NCBI RefSeq assembly: GCF_000293865.2
Contig: NZ_ALKN02000007.1
Location: forward strand, 62,001-126,000
DNA: 64,000 nucleotides
Origin: Limnohabitans sp. Rim28
GTDB lineage: Bacteria > Pseudomonadota > Gammaproteobacteria > Burkholderiales > Burkholderiaceae_C
Direction: 5' to 3'
Shown: piece by piece, positions 24,583-33,976 of the stretch
Numbering within the stretch: position 1 is the first letter of the stretch
How the letters are laid out: each line of letters starts with the position of its first letter
Translations under genes and position numbers: made by a program
Notes under the pieces: generated by a model
The model's input: the letters and a program-made list of their open reading frames with translations, nothing else
What the model was told of the DNA's origin: nothing
Database searches by the model: none

Positions 24583-26735
24583 TTGACGCCATTGGACTCC
24601 CGTGGCCGCCGTCCTCCGTTGTGTCGACGAATTGCCTCAGCAAGGCGCATAGTCTGGGACCTAGAGGGTCTTTCAATTCCAATGACGACACAGATATCTT
24701 GCATCTTCACTTCTGCCCAATTGGTACAACCTGCAAAAGCGTATTTGGTAAGCAATGTTTCCACATCAGGGTCATTGACGATAAAAATCTCGCTGTATTG
24801 CCGCAGCATGTCGGTTTCAGTCTGATTGAGGTACCACTTCTCGCCTGCGTCATACCAAGACTTAACTTCTGCCCACAGCTGCTGGTAGTCAATCGACGTG
24901 TCACGGTTTATTGTGTGGACATCAATGGGCCAGAATCGTCTGTTCCCGGTCGGATCATGTAGAAATTCAGCGTCATTGACCGTCCCTGCAAATACGGTCC
25001 TGCGTGGAAAAGTTGAATCCTTACGGGCATATGGACGCCGCAGCGTGTCCTGACTTTTGGTAATGAACGCCTTTAGTTGAGCGAGGTCTGCCTTGCGAAA
25101 CGTCGAGTCAAGCTCACCAAGTTCCACAATCCAGTGACTCACCGTCGACATGACACTGTCCTTGTCAGCGGGGTTGAGTGTTTGACCTTCAAGGAAAACA
25201 TCAGGAATGTCGGACATGAGGTCTTTGAACAGCAATGTTTTCCCGACACCCTGCGCACCAGTGAGAGCAAGAACTCCAGCGTTGGAGATCCCCTTGTGCT
25301 CAAAAACAGCAGCTACTGCCTGAATGAGCCACTTTCGCCACAGCAGTAATGCAACGGTCGGGTTGCCACAAGCAATCTGTCCGGTAAATTGTGAGAAACG
25401 CGATATACCGTCCCAAGAAGCGGAGGTGATGTAAGCCTGAACGGGGCAATATGGTCGCTGCGCGGCCAAAGCACTGAGCATTTCCGGTATACGTGAGGGC
25501 GTCATGCCTGCCCTCAGTGCATAGTCGGTCACGCTATTCATCGCTGTGTTATCAGTTTCATCCAGAACACAGAACAGGCCGGGAACCAGAACCTCGGACG
25601 ATTTACTGATCTGGTTGTACCGCACAGTAATCGAATTGGCAGCTAAAACCGCATCCAAATTCTCGCTGACCTGTAGAGGCTTGTTATTCTTGTTCACTGC
25701 TGGGAATGCCACTTGCGATGTGGGCATGCCTCCCTGTACTAACTGCACAAGTGGCATTTCAAACTCCACTTGATCCATACGAAGGCCAGACAGTCGAATC
25801 AGGTGCCGAACCCCGTACCCATTGGGCTTGCCGGAAAGTTCGCGTATCGCCCTTGTGAATTTTTCGTTTGCCTCTTGGGGGCTGTACTTTGCATATGCCG
25901 TGCCTGAGAACTCCCCGCTGCTAAAACGCTGGAACACATCCCGACCTGCTTCGCCATAGACACGCGCCAGTGAATTACATACGGCAAACCATGTCGGTTC
26001 GTAGTTGCAGTCAATCATGCCAAGTATTCTGACCAGCGAATCCAGAGTGACTTTTGCATAACTTTGAACGGTTGCGCCCTCATCAGTTCCGCCGTTACCC
26101 GTTTCCATCTCATCGAAGGGTTCAGGCATCGGCTCCGGAAACCGACTCATCAAATCATCGACATTAATCACCTTGCCGCTGAAATGAAAAATCTGTGCAT
26201 CTGGTCCGGGCGAGTAAACCTGCTGTTCATTTTGATAGACGCACTGGTCCAAAGTCACTGCGCCGACGCCAAACACCGATTCCAATAATCGGTCCAGCGC
26301 ACGACCCAAAGCAATCCCTTCAACACGTGTCACTTCTCTGCCAAGTTCAAACACCGCACGTGCTCTCGGATGTTCATCGGTATGACTCCATGTGGTGTAG
26401 CCAAAACCACGGAATGCCTTCAGGTTATCGAATACCTCTGCAAATACGTCTGGGCTGCTGAAACCGTCAAAGTCCATTGCTATGAACCGTCTGGTCTGAT
26501 GACGTTTCGCCAGCCGGTAATGCGCTGCATATGGATACTTTTCAGGTCTGTCGTGTGGTCCAAATGACAGCGGCCCAGTAAAGTATGTGGTCCCCTTTGA
26601 GGGGCTACGGTCAGCCAGTATTGCCTTCTCGAAGGCGTCAAAGTCCTCTGACGTCATCTGTTTGGGCTTGTTGTCGTACTTGTCGACGCCGCGCGAATAC
26701 CTGATGGTCTGTTGAATTGAGGAGCGGATTTTCAT
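24558..26735 (-). CDS. PrimPol-PriCT-VapE replication protein (primase-helicase)
   Basis: A 725-residue protein of three parts. The N-terminus has an archaeo-eukaryotic-primase-like DxD (DFDG at 88-91) and an S-H motif at 117-118 followed by a conserved Arg. Residues about 232-300 resemble the PriCT_2 linker domain (YEPTWFAVCNSLARVYGEAG). The C-terminus is a virulence-associated-E/D5-type helicase with Walker A GAQGVGKT (493-500) and a Walker B-like WIVELGELD. It should prime and unwind the element's own origin. Its start codon overlaps the stop of the upstream 80-residue gene (ATGA). Such proteins replicate phage satellites and related islands. Confidence 0.85.
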   Translation of the reverse strand: MKIRSSIQQTIRYSRGVDKYDNKPKQMTSEDFDAFEKAILADRSPSKGTTYFTGPLSFGPHDRPEKYPYAAHYRLAKRHQTRRFIAMDFDGFSSPDVFAEVFDNLKAFRGFGYTTWSHTDEHPRARAVFELGREVTRVEGIALGRALDRLLESVFGVGAVTLDQCVYQNEQQVYSPGPDAQIFHFSGKVINVDDLMSRFPEPMPEPFDEMETGNGGTDEGATVQSYAKVTLDSLVRILGMIDCNYEPTWFAVCNSLARVYGEAGRDVFQRFSSGEFSGTAYAKYSPQEANEKFTRAIRELSGKPNGYGVRHLIRLSGLRMDQVEFEMPLVQLVQGGMPTSQVAFPAVNKNNKPLQVSENLDAVLAANSITVRYNQISKSSEVLVPGLFCVLDETDNTAMNSVTDYALRAGMTPSRIPEMLSALAAQRPYCPVQAYITSASWDGISRFSQFTGQIACGNPTVALLLWRKWLIQAVAAVFEHKGISNAGVLALTGAQGVGKTLLFKDLMSDIPDVFLEGQTLNPADKDSVMSTVSHWIVELGELDSTFRKADLAQLKAFITKSQDTLRRPYARKDSTFPRRTVFAGTVNDAEFLHDPTGNRRFWPIDVHTINRDTSIDYQQLWAEVKSWYDAGEKWYLNQTETDMLRQYSEIFIVNDPDVETLLTKYAFAGCTNWAEVKMQDICVVIGIERPSRSQTMRLAEAIRRHNGGRRPRESNGVKYHYVPAR

Positions 26736-26974
26736 AGTTCCCACTCCCCGCCGTCGAGTTCGCGAAGTGCAGCATCAATCCAAGCGCCATTCTCTGCTGC
26801 CCTTTTGGCCAGAGCCTCAGCGGCATACGACTCCTTGAGAAAGTCGCCGTCGCGCATCGCCCAATATTTGCCGTCGGTCCTCCTTCGGCCAACAACAAGT
26901 ACGACGCCGTTGATGCGTCGCCACTCGTTGCCCTTGGCTGATGTCGCCCAGTCTGTATCGTGGGTCGGGTACAT
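26732..26974 (-). CDS. Small hypothetical phage-like protein
   Basis: An 80-residue protein (start MYPTHDTDWATSAKG) ending in acidic/aromatic GGEWEL. It is not recognised. It overlaps the start of the primase-helicase by four bases, so the two are translationally coupled and it may be a replication accessory. No membrane segment or signal peptide is seen. Confidence 0.6.
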   Translation of the reverse strand: MYPTHDTDWATSAKGNEWRRINGVVLVVGRRRTDGKYWAMRDGDFLKESYAAEALAKRAAENGAWIDAALRELDGGEWEL

Positions 26975-27079
26975 GCGTCATGCCTTTCTGCCCAAAGTGG
27001 CAAAGATTTGTCATGACGTAATTTGAAAGCCGAGAGTTACCCTCTTATTTTTTATGTACCCTGATATTTTTTAAGTGGG

Positions 27080-27691
27080 TCAAGCGTATCGGATCCGCTC
27101 AGTATTCAAGAGCTTTGTCCAAGCGTTTTCAAAAACTGAACCGTGCTTAAAAAGCGGTGTGTTTTGCAACCGTTTTTTTATCGCACCCTTAACACCCTTC
27201 TTACCCGGCAGGTTTGAGGGAAGGCTCAAAGGGTCATAGCCACTTTGCTTTATCACCTCCAGAATGGCCATGCATGCTACTTCTGATTTCTGAGGCGGGG
27301 CAACGATGCCCTCTGGCGCAGTTAGATCATTCTCAGTTTCGATACAAGCGAATATCTCGCCTCCAAGTATTCGCATCTCATGTGGAAGGTCTGCAAGTTG
27401 AACATCCGCTACCGCCCAACTGCAAAATTTTTGGAAGTCAATTGTTGTGTGGGCTGCGTCAACGTCAAAACTGCATTTGGCCACTCGTCCAATTACCCAC
27501 GTTGAACCGAAGATATGTGACTTGGCGATTTGAAAATGGTGCCAATATTTTTCTGCGTATTGCCTTTCCACCTCGTTGTTGTTTTCGTGACCATATGAAT
27601 TTGGGCAAAGATTAATGCTGAGGACCAAAGCATCACGAAGGGTAATGTCTCGGATTCGACCCCAATGTTCCCAGTTTGGCAGTTCAAGCAT
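27080..27691 (-). CDS. Hypothetical element protein, 203 aa
   Basis: A soluble 203-residue protein starting MLELPNWEHWGRIRDITLRDAL. It is preceded by an excellent ribosome site (GGAGGTGAACA before the ATG), which makes it a real, well-translated gene. The Trp-rich N-terminus followed by RIRDITLRDALVLSINLCP resembles proteins seen in integrative elements and satellites whose function is unknown. It is on the same strand as the integrase and replication genes, between them. The lysine-rich C-terminus (NLPGKKGVKGAIKKRL) could contact DNA. Confidence 0.7.
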   Translation of the reverse strand: MLELPNWEHWGRIRDITLRDALVLSINLCPNSYGHENNNEVERQYAEKYWHHFQIAKSHIFGSTWVIGRVAKCSFDVDAAHTTIDFQKFCSWAVADVQLADLPHEMRILGGEIFACIETENDLTAPEGIVAPPQKSEVACMAILEVIKQSGYDPLSLPSNLPGKKGVKGAIKKRLQNTPLFKHGSVFENAWTKLLNTERIRYA

Positions 27692-27942
27692 TGTTCACCT
27701 CCATCACAAAACTTGTTTCGAACGATACCGCCAAATCCATCAGAGCGGAACCCACTACCCCGGCACCCCCAATATCCCAATCAGGAGTCCCTGACTCAGG
27801 TTATGCACTGTTTCGGACATACGACAAAACGTGGCAACGATGCCGCAAAAGCGGAACTACCAACCGTAAAAGATTTCCGCCACCCAGAAAAAGGCTCCGC
27901 ATCAGCGAGGCCCAGCGCCGCAAGCCCATGTAACTCAAAAAT
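27692..27942. other. 251-bp gap with no convincing gene
   Basis: Between the 203-residue gene and the integrase stop. Several overlapping short frames exist on both strands but none has a good ribosome site or recognisable sequence, apart from the strong ribosome site at its left edge that serves the 203-residue gene. An excisionase-sized gene here cannot be ruled out. Confidence 0.5.
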
Positions 27943-28926
27943 TCATCCAAGTTTTTGAGCAAGCTCAGCCGCTGTCGGACGGTAATACCGTTTCAGCACC
28001 ATAAGACTTTTGTGTCCGCTGACCGCTGCCAGTTCGATTACGTTAGGCAGTTTTTCTGCCATGCGTGTGATTGCTGTACGTCTCAAGTCATGAAATCGAA
28101 CTCCGTCCAAGCCCACTCGACGAACCCCACGCTTGAAGGCAGCATCCAGCGTGAAATATTTCACCGGAATCACCAAACCACTGATATGCCGGGGCAACTC
28201 AGCAAACACCTGAACCGCAACCGAGGAGAGCGGTACTGTCCGAGAGTCACCGTTTTTAGTGTCGGGTAAGAAGGCTGTCCTGCCTTGCAAGTCAACGTTC
28301 TCCCACTTTAATGACAACAACTCACCTCGGCGCATCGCCGTTGCTAGGGCAAGCTGCACAGCAGGTTTGGTCCAGTGGCTTCTTCGGCCAATTGGCTCCA
28401 ATGCCTGCAAAAGCTTCGCGACTTCCTCGTCATTCAAAACCCTTGACCGCGCCTGAGGGCTTTGTGGTTTGCGCACCATCTGAACTGGATTAAGCACATT
28501 GATTCCCCACTCCCTTCGGGCGTGATTGATGATGGCCGACAGATATGCAAGTTCCCGGATGACCGTTCCCGCGCTGACCTCCTTGAGCCGCTCATCCCTG
28601 TAGGTTGCAATGTGGGCTGCACTCAGGTTTGCCATGCTCCACCGTGCGATTGGTTTGCGCATGATGGCTTTTAGCCTGATCGTGTCTTCCGCTGCGCCCT
28701 TCATGGTCGGCGTCACCTCAACCAGATACCGCGCAATCGCATTACCCAAGGTTGTCCGCTGGGCCTCGTTGATGCTTACGAACTGTCCTCTGTCTATCTC
28801 CGACTCAACCGAACGCGCCCATTTTTCTGCATCAGTCTTGGACTCAAACGTCTTGGATTGATCGGGATACCCGTTACGCAGGACACGTGCCTGCCACTTG
28901 CCGCCACGTTGCCTAAAAGAAGCCAT
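27943..28926 (-). CDS. int: Phage-type tyrosine recombinase/integrase
   Basis: A 327-residue integrase with an N-terminal arm-binding type domain (SFRQRGGKWQARVLRNG), a SAM-like core-binding domain and a complete catalytic set: Arg199 in TAMRRGE, Lys224, HDLRRT with His279 and Arg282, SGHKS with His305, and Tyr314 in KRYYRP. It would integrate and excise the element at the moaC 3' end, which begins 75 bases away. The ATG at 28926 gives the standard N-terminus; a longer start at 28959 would cover the TTGGACA repeats. Confidence 0.93.
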   Translation of the reverse strand: MASFRQRGGKWQARVLRNGYPDQSKTFESKTDAEKWARSVESEIDRGQFVSINEAQRTTLGNAIARYLVEVTPTMKGAAEDTIRLKAIMRKPIARWSMANLSAAHIATYRDERLKEVSAGTVIRELAYLSAIINHARREWGINVLNPVQMVRKPQSPQARSRVLNDEEVAKLLQALEPIGRRSHWTKPAVQLALATAMRRGELLSLKWENVDLQGRTAFLPDTKNGDSRTVPLSSVAVQVFAELPRHISGLVIPVKYFTLDAAFKRGVRRVGLDGVRFHDLRRTAITRMAEKLPNVIELAAVSGHKSLMVLKRYYRPTAAELAQKLG

Positions 28927-28938
28927 TTCCTGTTCCTC

Positions 28939-28959
28939 AGTTGGACAGAATTTGGACAA
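28939..28959. repeat. Paired TTGGACA direct repeat, right end of element
   Basis: TTGGACA, GAAT, TTGGACA with the same 11-bp period, orientation and flanks as 22444-22464. It lies just upstream of the integrase start and 42 bases from the moaC stop. Likely an arm-type integrase site, and possibly a way for the integrase to regulate its own promoter. Confidence 0.65.
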
Positions 28960-28985
28960 ACGACGCTTCGCCGTGCTCCTAAGCT

Positions 28986-29142
28986 GTTGATTTGTTGGCG
29001 ATCACTTCGCCGCCACAAAGCTGCCGCTCTTGCCGCCGTGCTTTTCCAGCAGCTTCACATCGGTGATGGTCATGCCCCGGTCCACGGCTTTGCACATGTC
29101 ATAAATGGTGAGCAGGGCCACCTGCACGGCCGTGAGTGCTTC
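28986..29142. repeat. attR-like copy of the moaC 3' end
   Basis: This 157-bp segment is the functional 3' end of moaC and its short trailer. It aligns without gaps to 22227-22383 with 15 differences. The longest exact match is 30 bp (29071-29100). Whether this copy is the original host sequence or was supplied by the element depends on where in the homology the crossover lies. Confidence 0.75.
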
Positions 29143-29487
29143 CATCTCGACGCCGGTCTGGCCGTTGACTTCGGCGGTGGCGGTGCAGGACACGCTGCTG
29201 GTGGCGGCTTGCACTTCAAATTCCACCGCCACACGGGTCAGGCCAATCGGGTGGCACAAGGGGATCAGGTCGCTGGTTTTTTTGGCCCCCTGGATGCCTG
29301 CGATACGGGCGATGCCCAAGACATCCCCCTTTTTGGCGGAGCCGGAGGTGATCAATTCAAGCGTGGCGGGCAGCATGGTGATCACGCCCCTTGCCACCGC
29401 CACACGCCGGGTGCTGGCTTTGTTTCCTACGTCGACCATGTGGGCTTGGCCTTGGGCATCAAAGTGGGTCAGGGCATCGTGGGTCAT
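29002..29487 (-). CDS. moaC: Cyclic pyranopterin monophosphate synthase
   Basis: A 161-residue protein with the full MoaC sequence pattern: [19 protein letters not shown] at the start, [20 protein letters not shown] in the middle and [20 protein letters not shown] near the end. MoaC forms cyclic pyranopterin monophosphate in molybdenum-cofactor biosynthesis. This is relevant to the molybdenum hydroxylase at 57177-59896. The last 46 codons are duplicated at the far end of the integrated element; the gene itself remains intact. It is divergent from bepA. Confidence 0.96.
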   Translation of the reverse strand: MTHDALTHFDAQGQAHMVDVGNKASTRRVAVARGVITMLPATLELITSGSAKKGDVLGIARIAGIQGAKKTSDLIPLCHPIGLTRVAVEFEVQAATSSVSCTATAEVNGQTGVEMEALTAVQVALLTIYDMCKAVDRGMTITDVKLLEKHGGKSGSFVAAK

Positions 29488-29549
29488 GCGGGTGATTTTC
29501 TGAATGGACGACAGACTTTTAACAAGCGTGCATCATACGGGGCTTGTCA

Positions 29550-31118
29550 ATGACATGGATCGCTTTGAAACGCTCAGACCGTCGACTTCAGTGGGCTCTT
29601 GGCATGGCTTTGGCCATCGGTTTGAGCGCGGGCGCCTCTCAAGCGCAAAACACGGGTTTGCCGGCCTTGGGCGATGGCGACAGCATGTCCTTGAGTGCCG
29701 AGCGGCAGTTGGGCGACCGCATTGCACGGGAGCTGTTCCGTGACCCGGATTACCTGGAGGATGCGGTGCTGGACGAGTACGTCCAGCAGTTGTGGGCGCC
29801 CCTGGTGCGGGCCGCCGTGGCACGCGGTGAGTTGTCGCCTGAACTGCAAGAGCGCTTTGCTTGGCGCATTTTGTTGGGCCGAGACCGCTCGGTGAACGCG
29901 TTTGCTTTGCCGGGAGGGTATTTGGGTGTGCATTTGGGGCTGATGGCCGTGGTCAGCACCGCCGACGAGCTGGCATCTGTGCTGGCGCATGAGCTGAGCC
30001 ACGTCACGCAGCGGCACATTGCACGCGGCATGAGTGACCAGTCCAAGATGACGCCTTGGGTGGTGGGGTCGATGATTTTGGGTGCTTTGGCGGCCAGCAA
30101 AAGCCCTCAAGCTGCGCAAGCCCTGATTGTGGGTGGCCAGGCTGCAGTGATTCAAAACCAACTGAGCTACACCCGCGATATGGAGCGCGAGGCTGACCGC
30201 GTGGGTTACGGCATTTTGGTGGATGCCGGCTATGACCCCGGTGGGTTTGTCAGCATGTTTGCCAAGCTGCAGCAAGCGGCAGGTCTGAATGACAGCGGTG
30301 CATTTCCTTACCTGCGCAGCCACCCTTTGACGACCGAGCGCATGGCCGACATGCAGGCACGTCAACAATTGAATGGGGTCGGACCCAAGCCCTTGCCGGA
30401 CATGGCCCACGCCATGATGGCTGCCAGGGCCAGGGTCTTGTCGCAAAACAGCCCCGATGCCCTGAAGGCCTGGATTCAAGGGCCGGCGTCATTGGCTGTC
30501 ACTGCATCGGCTGCTGATCAAGCCGCCGCCTTGTATGCGGCCTGCTTGTCGCATGTGTTGTTGCGTGATGCTTCGGCCACCCAACGCAACTTGCAAGCCT
30601 TGGGCGCACTGGTTCAGTCGCAAAGCCACCTGCCCACTTATGCGGCGGCTTTGCGTTGGTGGCGCTTGTTGCAAGCCGAGGTGGCTGAGCGGCAAAACAA
30701 CCCGGCTTTGGCAGCACAATTGTTGACACCTGAGGTGAGCGTGCAGACTTGGCAGCGCCCCGAGTTGATGCTGCTGGCGCAGGTGTTGCAGCGTTTACCG
30801 CAACACGCGTTGGTGCCGACGGTCAAGACGCAGTTGCGCCACGTGGTGCAGCAAATGCCACAGGATGCGCAAGCCTGGGACCGCTTGTCGGGATTGTTGT
30901 CGGTACAGGGCCAAACCTTGGCTTCTTTGCGGGCTGCCGGCGAGGCCCAGGCCGCTCGGCTCGATTGGCCGGGTGCCGTTGACCGTTTTCGGGCGGCACA
31001 AGAAGTGGCCCTGAAAGGCCGCTTGCAGCCGGGAGAGCACATTGAAGCATCGATTGTGGACGTTCGCTTGCGCTATGCCCGAGAGCGCTTGCGGGGGTTG
31101 CAAGCACCAGGGCGCTGA
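29550..31118 (+). CDS. bepA: M48-family periplasmic metalloprotease (BepA/YfgC-like)
   Basis: A 522-residue protein with a signal peptide ending near GASQAQ, the zinc motif HELSH at 147-151 and a downstream EREAD segment supplying the third ligand. The C-terminal half is helical and repeat-like (TPR type), as in BepA. It should act in outer-membrane protein quality control and LptD/BAM assembly. The ATG at 29550 is used; a TTG six bases earlier is also in frame. Divergent from moaC. Confidence 0.87.
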   Translation: MTWIALKRSDRRLQWALGMALAIGLSAGASQAQNTGLPALGDGDSMSLSAERQLGDRIARELFRDPDYLEDAVLDEYVQQLWAPLVRAAVARGELSPELQERFAWRILLGRDRSVNAFALPGGYLGVHLGLMAVVSTADELASVLAHELSHVTQRHIARGMSDQSKMTPWVVGSMILGALAASKSPQAAQALIVGGQAAVIQNQLSYTRDMEREADRVGYGILVDAGYDPGGFVSMFAKLQQAAGLNDSGAFPYLRSHPLTTERMADMQARQQLNGVGPKPLPDMAHAMMAARARVLSQNSPDALKAWIQGPASLAVTASAADQAAALYAACLSHVLLRDASATQRNLQALGALVQSQSHLPTYAAALRWWRLLQAEVAERQNNPALAAQLLTPEVSVQTWQRPELMLLAQVLQRLPQHALVPTVKTQLRHVVQQMPQDAQAWDRLSGLLSVQGQTLASLRAAGEAQAARLDWPGAVDRFRAAQEVALKGRLQPGEHIEASIVDVRLRYARERLRGLQAPGR

Positions 31119-31166
31119 ACACAGCCATTGGCGCTATGATCGCGCTCCTCTTCATCAGCTCCCATC

Positions 31167-31628
31167 ATGGCCGGCATCCACATCACCGACATCGAAGCTG
31201 CCATCAACCATTGGCGCAGCAAAAATCCTTCTGAGGATGGCGTGGCCTTGCCCCAAGAATTGCGCGCCTTGGCTGAGGTGTATGGCTTGATGGTTTACCA
31301 CCGTCAGGACCTGGCTGACGAGTTCACCTTGCCTTTGGCGGCGGCCCAGGCTTGGCAAGACTGGTATGCCAGCACGCCCGATACCCCTTGCATTGCGATT
31401 TGCTCCACCAGCCAAGGGGATGAGACCTGCAAAGGTTGTGGCCGCAGTTTTGAAGAGGTGCAAATGTGGATCGAGTTGAGTCCCGGTGAAAAGCGAGCGG
31501 TGTGGCGCCGCATCACGGTGGACGGGACGTCTTGGCGTTTCAACCGTTATGCCGAGCGCGCGGCCGAAGACCGGCATTGGGCGAAGGCCGCTGCGGATGC
31601 CCAAGTGCCACTCGACTTGAAACCCTGA
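31167..31628 (+). CDS. DUF3717-DUF1289 fusion protein
   Basis: A 153-residue protein. The N-terminus (HITDIEAAINHWRSKNP) matches the DUF3717 pattern. The C-terminal part, TPCIAICSTSQGDETCKGCGRSFEEVQMW, carries the four-cysteine DUF1289 motif, probably a metal or Fe-S site. Function is unknown. It follows bepA by about 50 bases and is convergent with recX. Confidence 0.78.
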   Translation: MAGIHITDIEAAINHWRSKNPSEDGVALPQELRALAEVYGLMVYHRQDLADEFTLPLAAAQAWQDWYASTPDTPCIAICSTSQGDETCKGCGRSFEEVQMWIELSPGEKRAVWRRITVDGTSWRFNRYAERAAEDRHWAKAAADAQVPLDLKP

Positions 31629-31701
31629 GCCCGAGAACCCAAGCCGAACCAGCACGGCCAAGTCAGCCGAATGAAGCCTTGTGCGGCGAGGGAGCGGCTG
31701 C

Positions 31702-32151
31702 TCACTCGATGTCGGGCACGGTGCGCCTGACCACTTCGGCGTTGAAACCGCGGCTGAGCAAAAAGCGCATTTGTTGAGCCCGTGCCTGCAGATCTTGCGG
31801 TGCACAGCCAAATTTTTTTTGCCAAACTTCTTGCGCCCTGCGGGGCTCAGAGTCTTTCAGGTCTGCCATGGCCTCGGCCACGGCTTCGCCACTCAAGCCC
31901 TTGGCAGCCAATTCTTGCAGGATGCGGGCATTGCCCAATTTGCCTGAGCGGCGATGGACCACCGAGTCCACAGCCCGGCCGTCGTTGATGAAATCGCGTG
32001 TTTGCAGCTCGTCCAGGGCCTTGGCCAGCTCGCCCGGCACCTCTTCGTGCCGGGCCAGTTTGCGCTCGAGCTCGGTGCGGGAGTGTTCACGCTGGCTCAA
32101 AAGCCGCAAGGCGCGGCCTTTGAGGGAGGGCTGAAAACCGGGTTTGTTCAA
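31702..32151 (-). CDS. recX: Regulatory protein RecX
   Basis: A 149-residue helical protein with the RecX pattern: LKGRALRLLSQREHSRTELERKLARH, DEL-x-x-RDFINDGRAVDSVV and ILQELAAKGL. RecX binds RecA filaments and limits their growth. It starts two bases after the recA stop, so it is co-transcribed and possibly coupled. Length is usual for betaproteobacterial RecX. Confidence 0.93.
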   Translation of the reverse strand: MNKPGFQPSLKGRALRLLSQREHSRTELERKLARHEEVPGELAKALDELQTRDFINDGRAVDSVVHRRSGKLGNARILQELAAKGLSGEAVAEAMADLKDSEPRRAQEVWQKKFGCAPQDLQARAQQMRFLLSRGFNAEVVRRTVPDIE

Positions 32152-32153
32152 GC

Positions 32154-33191
<1,038 letters not shown>

Positions 33192-33251
33192 GAGAATCTC
33201 CTTGAATATCAATGGGTTGGGGCATCGGGTTCAGCCGTGATGGGCTGTTTA

Positions 33252-33267
33252 CTGGATGTGTGAACAG
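33252..33267 (-). promoter_or_regulatory. LexA box candidate upstream of recA
   Basis: Read on the recA strand this is CTGT-N8-CCAG, one mismatch from the CTGT-N8-ACAG LexA consensus. It lies about 60 bases before the recA ATG. An overlapping ACAGTACTGT palindrome is just upstream. Regulation by LexA is expected for recA but not shown here. Confidence 0.5.
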
Positions 33268-33334
33268 TACTGTAAACGACCTGTACAAACGTGTAAACCT
33301 TATTTTTGGTCAGTTTGCCTTATCATTTGTCACC

Positions 33335-33859
33335 ATGATCTCAACCCCCAATTTTCACTTTGAAGCAGCAGACAACCGCCCACCCAGCCCGCTGGAAATT
33401 CAGGACGACCGTTGGCGACAAACCCATCTGGGTCGGCTTTTAGGGCATGCCATGCGGCGGTTTGACGAGCGTGTGCTGCACCTGATGGCGGGCAACGAGG
33501 GCGTACCGCTGGCCTTGGCCAACCTGGCCTCGCGTGACCAGATCAGCGCTGCGCATGTGCACATCACAAGGCATTTGGGGTTGAACGGGTCGCGTTTGAC
33601 CGATTTGGCCCGTGCCGCGGGCATGAGCAAACAGGCCATGGGTGATCTGGTGGACCAATGCACAGCCTGGGGTTTGGTGCTGCGCGAGCCTGACCCTTTG
33701 GATGCACGGGCCCGGCGTGTGGTGTTCACGCCAGTGGGCTTGGCCTGGCTGCAAGCCTTCAAGGATGCGGTGGCCCAGGCCGAAGCCGAATTCCGCCACG
33801 CGGTGGGCAAAGATGTGGCCACGGTGGTCGCTTTGGGGCTGGAAGCCTATGCCCATTGA
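33335..33859 (+). CDS. MarR-family transcriptional regulator
   Basis: A 174-residue winged-helix protein: LARAAGMSKQAMGDLVDQCTAWGLVLREPDPLDARARRVVFTPVGLAWL contains the recognition helix and the basic wing typical of MarR proteins. The ATG at 33335 is chosen because upstream in-frame sequence overlaps the recA promoter. It is divergent from recA. The target and ligand are unknown. The two-component genes start 117 bases downstream. Confidence 0.8.
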   Translation: MISTPNFHFEAADNRPPSPLEIQDDRWRQTHLGRLLGHAMRRFDERVLHLMAGNEGVPLALANLASRDQISAAHVHITRHLGLNGSRLTDLARAAGMSKQAMGDLVDQCTAWGLVLREPDPLDARARRVVFTPVGLAWLQAFKDAVAQAEAEFRHAVGKDVATVVALGLEAYAH

Positions 33860-33976
33860 CACGAAGGCCGCATTCAGCGGGCCGCAAGGCACATGCCTGA
33901 CACTAGAATCAGATGGCAGGCGCAGCCAGCCGAGACAGACGACCCAGCGCCGTAGCCACCACAACAGGAGACAGCC

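Larger units (their letters stand above)
22227..29142. mobile_element. Integrated satellite-like element in the 3' end of moaC
   Basis: The element is bounded by two gap-free 157-bp copies of the moaC 3' end (22227-22383 and 28986-29142), about 90% identical, which include a perfectly identical 30-bp stretch (22312-22341 and 29071-29100). Between them lie a tyrosine integrase next to the intact moaC, an XRE repressor, a PrimPol-PriCT-VapE replication protein, small phage-like proteins and a lipoprotein. Base composition is visibly more AT-rich than the flanks. There are no capsid, tail or conjugation genes. Distance between the 30-bp copies is 6,759 bp. Phage satellite or small integrative element are both possible. 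Confidence 0.85.
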
